From Megaleporinus macrocephalus (lineage: Eukaryota > Chordata > Actinopteri > Characiformes > Anostomidae), in NCBI GenBank assembly GCA_021613375.1, contig CM038727.1, positions 3,575,587-3,639,586 of the forward strand: DNA of 64,000 nucleotides, given 5' to 3'. This document shows positions 59,171 to 64,000 of the stretch, in pieces. A model generated the notes under the pieces. That model saw only the letters and a list, made by a program, of their open reading frames with translations. It had not been told where the DNA came from and did not search any database. Within the stretch, counting starts at the first letter, position 1; every line of letters starts with the position of its first letter. The translations under genes were made by a program, and so were the position numbers.

Positions 59171-59845
59171 CACAATGGTACTTTAAATATCAATTAATAA
59201 TATATAATAACACCTCTCCTGCTGTTTAGTTATCATCAACATTAGAGGGAGGAGCTCAGAAGGCCTGTGTAGGGTTGCTGGGGTCTGTCTCACGAGCCAA
59301 GGTTTAGGGTTTATCCAGCTAACTTGAATCCAATCTCCATCCAGCTCACCTTTTACTGGGATTCACTGTCCTGGAAGCTTATACTGTATCCCTTACCTGC
59401 TCTTGGAACTATCAGGGTGAGCATCTGACTAGACATGTTTAGAAGGGGTTGCAAACCCACTCTGAGTCCATCTGTTTAGTTCTAAGTTATTAAAATAGGC
59501 AGGAATTTTGGGAATAAAAGTCAGCAGAATTCCTCTTTTAGGATATTTCTTGTATTGCACAATCCACTAGATGCTAACTAGCCACAGTATATTTTTGTAA
59601 GAGCATTCAGAAGCTACGACTGGCTGTAGAAGTGACCACCAGGGGGTCGGAGACGTTTCTTCTGTTAGAGTGTGTGTGTGTCACTGTAATAGTGATGTAA
59701 AGGTTGTGTGTGTGTTTGTGGTGATGAGCTCATAAACCTTTACGGTCCGGCTGGTTTGGGTTGTGTGCTGCTGATTCCGTCCTGTATGGAACTCTTGTTA
59801 CTCCAGGATACATGATTTCACTGTGTCTAATGCAACCGCATCCAA

Positions 59846-59851
59846 AATAAA
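59846..59851 (+). terminator. Candidate polyadenylation signal
   Basis: AATAAA followed within 25-40 bases by a T/G-rich stretch (AGTATATATGTGCAGGTT), a plausible 3' end for lztfl1. Confidence 0.5.
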
Positions 59852-60049
59852 CTCTTTCAGTCAGTATATATGTGCAGGTTCCTCATCTAATCTGATCACA
59901 TTCATATTCCATGATCAGACAGACAGACAGACACGTCTATCTTGGTGATCAACTGGTGACAGGTGTCTGAAATGACTGGAATATGGTTATGGTCACATTC
60001 TGTTCTTTGATAAGATGAACAGGTTGGTACACAATAATATACCACGTTA

Positions 60050-62265
60050 GCATCACCACCTCAATATCACCACCTCAACATCACCATCTCAATATCACCA
60101 CCTCAATATCACCATCTCAACATCACCACCTCAACATCACCATCTCAATATCACCACCTCAATATCACCACCTCAACATCACCACCTCAACATCACCATC
60201 TCAATATCACCACCTCAATATCACCATCTCAACATCACCACCTCAACATCACCATCTCAACATCACCACCTCAACATCACCACCCCAACGTCACCATCTC
60301 AAAATCACCACCTCAATATCACCACCTCAATATCACCATCTCAATATCACCACCTCAACATCACCATCTCAATATCACCACCTCAATATCACCACCTCAA
60401 TATCACCACCTCCTTATCACCATCTCAACATCACCACCTCAACATCACCACCCCAACATCACCACCTCAACATCACCACCTAACATCACCACCTCAACAT
60501 CACCACCTCAATATCACCACCCCAACATCACTACCCCAACATCACCACCTCAATATCACCACCTTAATATCACCATCTCAACATCACCATCTCAATATCA
60601 CCATCTCAATATCACCACCTCAACATCACCATCTCAATATCACCACCTCATTATCACCACCTCAACATCACCATCTCAATATCACCATCTCAATATCACC
60701 ACCTCAACATCACCATCTCAATATCACCACCTCAACATCACCATCTCAACATCACCATCTCAATATCACCACCTCAATATCACCACCTCAATATCACCAC
60801 CTCAACATCACCATCTCAACATCACCATCTCAATATCACCACCTCAACATCACCATCTCAATATCACCACCTCAACATCACCATCTCACTATCACCACCT
60901 CAACATCACCATCTCACTATCACCACCTCAACATCACCATCTCAATATCACCACCTCAACATCACCATCTCAATATCACCATCTTAATATCACCACCTCA
61001 ACATCACCATCTCAACATCACCACTTTAACATCACCATCTCAATATCACCACCTCAATATCACTATCTCAACATCACCATCTCAATGTCACCACCTCAAT
61101 ATCACCATCTCAACATCACCACTTTAACATCATCACCTCAACATCACCACCTCAACATCACCACCCCAACATCACCATCTCAATATCACCACCTCAACAT
61201 CACCATCCCAATATCACCATCTCAATATCACCACCTCAACATCACCATCTCAATATCACCACCTCAACATCACCACCTCAATATCACCATCTCAATATCA
61301 CCATCTCAATATCACCACCTCAACATCACCACCTCAACATCACCATCTCAACATTACCACCTTAACATCACCACCTCAATATCACCACCTCAACATCACC
61401 ACCCCAACATCACCACCTCAATATCACCACCTCAATATCACCACCTCAATATCACCACCTCAACATCACCACCTCAACATCACCACCTCAACATCACCAC
61501 CTCAACATCACCATCTCAATATCACCATCTCAATATCACCACCTCAATATCACCACCTCAACATCACCATCTCAATATCACCACCTCAATATCACCATCT
61601 CAACATCACCACTTTAACATCATCACCTCAACATCATCACCTCAACATCACCACCTCAACATCACCACCTCACCATCACCACTTTAACATCATCACCTCA
61701 CCATCACCATCTCAACATCACCATCTCAACATCACCATCTCAATATCACCACCTCAATATCACCACCTCAACATCACCATCTCAATATCACCACCTCAAC
61801 ATCACCATCTCAACATCACCATCTCAATATCACCACCTCAATATCACCACCTCAACATCACCATCTCAATATCACCACCTCAACATCACCACCTCAATAT
61901 CACCATCTCAACATCACCATCTCAATATCACCACCTCAATATCACCACCTCAACATCACCACCTCAATATCACCATCTCAACATCACCATCTCAACATCA
62001 CCATCTCAATATCACCACCTCAACATCACCATCTCAATATCACCACCTCAATATCACCACCTCAACATCACCACCTCAATATCACCACCTCAACATCACC
62101 ACCTCACCATCACCACCTCAACATCACCACCTCACCATCACCACCTCAACATCACCACCTCACCATCACCACCTCAACATCACCACCTCACCATCACCAC
62201 CTCAACATCACCACCTCACCATCACCACTTTAACATCATCACCTCATTATCATCACCTCAACATT
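60050..62265. repeat. 14-bp minisatellite, about 158 copies
   Basis: Unit ATCACCACCTCAAT with C/T at two positions (ACCACCTC/ACCATCTC, AACATC/AATATC). Phases with ACTTTAACATCATC recur near 61016, 61121, 61610, 61680 and 62226. The + strand has almost no G. A 200-codon + frame is repeat only. Confidence 0.97.
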
Positions 62266-63175
62266 AAATGGTGCATCTAATATGTCTCATGATGTTATAA
62301 GATCATTATAAGATTATTGGACGTGTTTTTAGATGTTATTCTCGCTGATAGATTAAAAATTGTGAGAGCTGCAGTTCTGATTCGAACCTATATTATCAGT
62401 AATGTTGTCTTATACAATACAATACAACAGCAGTAAACAAAAGAATACTCTCGATGTCGCTAGTCATCGCCAAGAAAAACATCCTCATGAACTGGGAAAC
62501 CAAAACAGACTGTCTAGAACCCCTCTCAGAACCCATCAGACACACAGACTCAGACCCAGTTTGGAAACATCTAATTCAAACACTACAGTAAATAGCATAA
62601 TAATCAATAGCCAAAAAAATTAAAAATAAATAAAATACGCACACACCAGAAAAAAAAAAATGGGAAAAAATCATAAATGGGAACATTAAGCTGATATCAG
62701 AGCTTATACTGACCGAAGCTGAGCTGGTACAGTCAGAAGCCAGGTACATTGACCGTGTATGTAAGACAAAAGCAAAGCTAACTTAAATAAATAAATAAAT
62801 AAAAAAAAATAGTAATCTGACTTAAGAAAAGTGAAAGTATGTAGAAATAAATCTTATAATAAACTCTCAGAATGAGGAATATTAGTGGAGGTTTATGTAT
62901 ATGCACATTTTACAAAACCATGAAAACCTTCCTCAGATCAAGAGGAAGAACCTCGAGAGGAACCAGACTCAAAAAGGGAACCTGGCCTCATTTGGTCCTC
63001 ATTATATTTATTTATTTATTTATTTATTTATTAGATTAACCAGTGATAACTGATGGCCCAGTCACTGTCACCAGTCTAACACAGTGAAAAACCCTGATCA
63101 ACCTCTGCTGCTGTTAGAAGCTTACGGTGATGATCTGTTAGTAAGAACGTAAGACGAGCTCAGTGAATTGTGAGG
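62266..63175. other. Intergenic spacer with repeat fragments
   Basis: 62450-62580 encodes, in one frame, A-K-K-N-I-L-M-N-W followed by P-V-W-K-H-L, reminiscent of the C-terminal part of L1-type LINE proteins but too short to be sure. 62930-62990 matches the GAGAGGAACCAGACTCA phrase of the 54.84-kb repeat. A TTTA microsatellite lies at 63006-63033. Confidence 0.35.
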
Positions 63176-63179
63176 TACA

Positions 63180-63390
63180 CGTCGTCGCTGTTCAAAGAAA
63201 AACAAGTAGCTGCAAAATAGTAACTTTACAGGAGAAACCAAAACCAGTCTTTACTTTCAATGTGAGTCAATGGAACCAGAATTTTGTCCAAGATATTTTG
63301 GAGCATTTCTATTGGTCCATTTTCTTTCATACTGTGTAAACGGCAGCTGTCTTGTTTAAAAGATGTAGAAAAATAAAAGTGGACAATAAT
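63180..63390 (+). repeat. Dispersed repeat 'GTCAATGGAACCAGAA', copy 3
   Basis: GAGTCAATGGAACCAGAATT, CCAAGATATTTTGGAGC, TTTCTATTGGTCCATT and AAACGGCAGCTGTC, in the order seen at 24.66 and 28.68 kb. Confidence 0.75.
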
Positions 63391-63431
63391 ACAGATACAT
63401 TTTTTTCTTTGGACAGCAACAGTACGTTTAA

Positions 63432-64000
63432 TCTAGATTGTACTGGTAGGGGACTAGGTTAGTCTGACAAAGGTTCTATTTGTACTGGGAGGCATTAGGG
63501 TTGTACTGGAAGAGGTTTTGGTTCTATTATGAGGGGTCTAGATTGTACAGGTAGGGACTAGGTTAGTCTGACAAAGGTTCTATTTGTACTGGGAGACACT
63601 AGGGTTGAACTGGAAGAGGTTTTGGTTCTATTGTGAGGGGTCTAGACTGTACAGGTTGGGGACTAGGTTGGTCTGACAACAGTTCTGTTTGTACTGGGAG
63701 GCATTAGGATTGTACTGGTAGGGGTTTTGGTTCTTTTGTAAGGGGTCTAGATTGTACTGGTAGGGGACTAGTTTGGTCTGACAACAGTTCTGTTTGTACT
63801 GGGAGACATTAGGATTGTACTGGGAGGGGTTTTGGTTCTATTGTGAGGGGTCTAGATTGTACTGGTAGGGGACTAGGTTGGTCTGACAAAGGTTCTGTTT
63901 GTACTGGGAGACATTAGGATTGTACTGGGAGGGGTTTTGGTTCTATTGTGAGGGGTCTAGATTGTACTGGGATGGGTCTAGACTGTACTGGTAGGTGACT
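63432..64000. repeat. 105-bp minisatellite, at least 5 copies
   Basis: Unit TCTAGATTGTACTGGTAGGG, GACTAGGTTGGTCTGACAA, TTGTACTGGGAGACATTAGG, GTTTTGGTTCTATTGTGAGG. Each unit itself contains the submotif TTGTACTGG three times, so it probably arose from a shorter repeat. Continues past the window end. Confidence 0.93.

Larger units (their letters stand above)
58154..59870 (+). other. lztfl1: lztfl1 3' UTR, probable extent
   Basis: No further coding sequence follows the stop. An AATAAA at 58277-58282 could give a short UTR; the one at 59846-59851 would give about 1.7 kb. Embedded at 58960-59170 is a dispersed-element copy. The exact cleavage site is not determined. Confidence 0.55.

Overview
The window looks like a piece of a teleost fish chromosome. 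It holds one intron-rich vertebrate gene, dense Tc1-like, hAT-like and TTAA-type DNA transposons, and an extreme load of minisatellites: about 27 kb, over 40 % of the window, is tandem repeat. The dispersed repeats resemble ones I associate with ostariophysan fishes (characins, catfishes and relatives), but that placement is an inference from memory.

The only gene I can identify is lztfl1 (leucine zipper transcription factor-like 1, BBS17) on the + strand from about 30.2 kb to 59.9 kb. All ten coding exons can be placed with GT-AG junctions and unbroken phase, giving 298 codons (human 299). Exon 1 contributes only the initiator ATG. A sequence fitting the RFX X-box consensus lies about 200 bp upstream of that ATG, which suits a gene acting in BBSome and ciliary trafficking.

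Layout. 1-9 kb: three large minisatellites (46-bp, 21-24-bp and 20-bp units). 8.5-13 kb: copies of a 365-bp hAT-like MITE and of a long-inverted-repeat element. 13.1-13.6 kb: a CpG-rich block that looks like a minus-strand promoter and first exon of an unidentified gene. 13.8-24.2 kb: a fold-back element followed by 39-bp, 35-bp and 30-bp arrays. 24.2-30.2 kb: a second CpG-rich block, two Tc1 fossils, a LINE fragment and a Tc1-like element ending about 100 bp before the lztfl1 X-box. 30.2-58.2 kb: lztfl1, whose introns carry a 3.6-kb minisatellite (intron 1), a 0.55-kb pyrimidine tract (intron 2), five large repeats (intron 3), a long hairpin element (intron 4), a TTAA-flanked element (intron 7) and a hAT-like element with an exact 8-bp target duplication (intron 9). 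58.2-64 kb: 3' UTR, a 14-bp minisatellite and a 105-bp minisatellite leaving the window.

The most interesting pattern is that several minisatellites grew inside dispersed transposon-like elements whose unexpanded relatives are still present in the same window. The intron-3 array (51-bp unit) is flanked on both sides by sequence collinear with an inverted intron-8 copy that contains the unit once. The arrays at 2.9-4.6 kb and 31.5-35.1 kb are the same family in opposite orientation and share a flank with single-unit copies elsewhere. The very long open frames across these arrays follow from unit lengths divisible by three and are not genes.
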